This document shows, in pieces, positions 5,789 through 6,054 of a stretch of 6,054 nucleotides of DNA. The translations under genes were made by a program, and so were the position numbers. Below the pieces are notes generated by a model. It ran no database searches and had not been told where the DNA came from. It worked only from the letters and a program-made list of their open reading frames with translations. This DNA is from Burkholderiales bacterium (GTDB lineage: Bacteria > Pseudomonadota > Gammaproteobacteria > Burkholderiales > Casimicrobiaceae): assembly GCA_025354075.1 (NCBI GenBank), contig JANXNO010000275.1, forward strand, positions 1-6,054, in the 5' to 3' direction. Position 1 is the first letter of the stretch, and each line of letters begins with the position of its first letter.

Positions 5789-5808
5789 TTAGTGCGAGCG
5801 ACCTAAAT

Positions 5809-6054
5809 CTAAAACGGACTATCTCCACCAAACTTGGGCGGAGCGCCCGCGCCACGCACCGATTGAATAGGCGATGACGGCATGTAGGAATCCGTCGCGG
5901 CGTAATTCTCGAACCGCGTGAACTCGCCCCGGAAGGTGAGGTTTACCGTACCAATCGGGCCGTTCCGTTGCTTGCCTATGATGATTTCAGCGACGCCTTT
6001 TTGTGCGGATTCCTGGTTGTAGACCTCATCGCGATAGATGAAGAAAATGACGTC
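5809..6054 (-). CDS. dnaB: Replicative DNA helicase DnaB, C-terminal 81 residues (5' part beyond window)
   Basis: DnaB is the hexameric ATP-driven helicase that unwinds DNA ahead of the replication fork and recruits primase. Reading inward from 6054 on the minus strand, the frame is open for 81 codons to a TAG at 5811-5809. It begins [13 protein letters not shown] and continues [16 protein letters not shown] (22-37), [15 protein letters not shown], which match the end of the RecA-like helicase domain. The KQR of GKQRNG carries the inter-subunit Lys/Arg fingers of DnaB hexamers. After FENYAA comes a 28-residue tail rich in Ser, Pro and Gly, ending Gly-Asp-Ser-Pro-Phe. About 80% of the gene is outside the window. 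It is convergent with the SDR gene. Confidence 0.96.
   Translation of the reverse strand, partial: DVIFFIYRDEVYNQESAQKGVAEIIIGKQRNGPIGTVNLTFRGEFTRFENYAATDSYMPSSPIQSVRGAGAPPKFGGDSPF

Noticed and set aside
1..6054. CRISPR array, insertion sequence, integrase or toxin-antitoxin pair
   Set aside because: There are no regularly spaced repeats, no terminal inverted repeats around a transposase, and no paired small overlapping genes, despite a tRNA that could serve as an integration site.

Overview
The window reads as ordinary chromosomal DNA of a Gram-negative proteobacterium, most likely a betaproteobacterium and perhaps a member of the Burkholderiales. The grounds are the tRNA-Gly/tRNA-Cys order, a CHASE3/HisKA_3 sensor kinase typical of that group, a Tat-type lipoprotein signal, a DnaB C-terminus of proteobacterial type, and moderately high GC (estimated by eye). 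The lineage is inference and was not tested. I see no insertion sequence, integrase, phage gene or CRISPR array.

Layout. Positions 1-170 are the end of a tRNA cluster: the probable last bases of a tRNA-Gly, a textbook intrinsic-terminator hairpin, then a complete tRNA-Cys(GCA). Positions 418-726 (minus) encode a small acidic alanine-rich protein of unknown function with a strong Shine-Dalgarno and a hairpin plus T-run in its leader. It is divergent from 1016-2377 (plus), a membrane sensor histidine kinase (CHASE3, HisKA_3, HATPase_c) with no response regulator beside it. A 354-base gap (2378-2731) holds only an AT-rich patch, small dyads and a coding-like open frame without a start codon. Positions 2732-4759 (minus) encode an S9 family prolyl-oligopeptidase-like serine peptidase with a Tat signal and lipobox. 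It is divergent from 4972-5760 (plus), an SDR-fold protein whose usual Tyr-x-x-x-Lys active site is replaced by Ser/Arg. The 206-base spacer between those two genes carries three GGTAC repeats. Converging on the SDR gene from the right is the 3' end of dnaB, the replicative helicase (5809-6054, minus, cut by the window edge).

The genes do not form one operon or an evident pathway: every neighbouring protein-gene pair is divergent, convergent or separated by a large gap, so each is probably transcribed alone. I found no convincing undescribed multi-gene system. The points most worth a second look are the SDR with a non-canonical active site, the GGTAC repeat cluster upstream of it, the terminator-like hairpin inside the tRNA cluster, the orphan kinase, and the DnaB tail ending in Asp-Ser-Pro-Phe.
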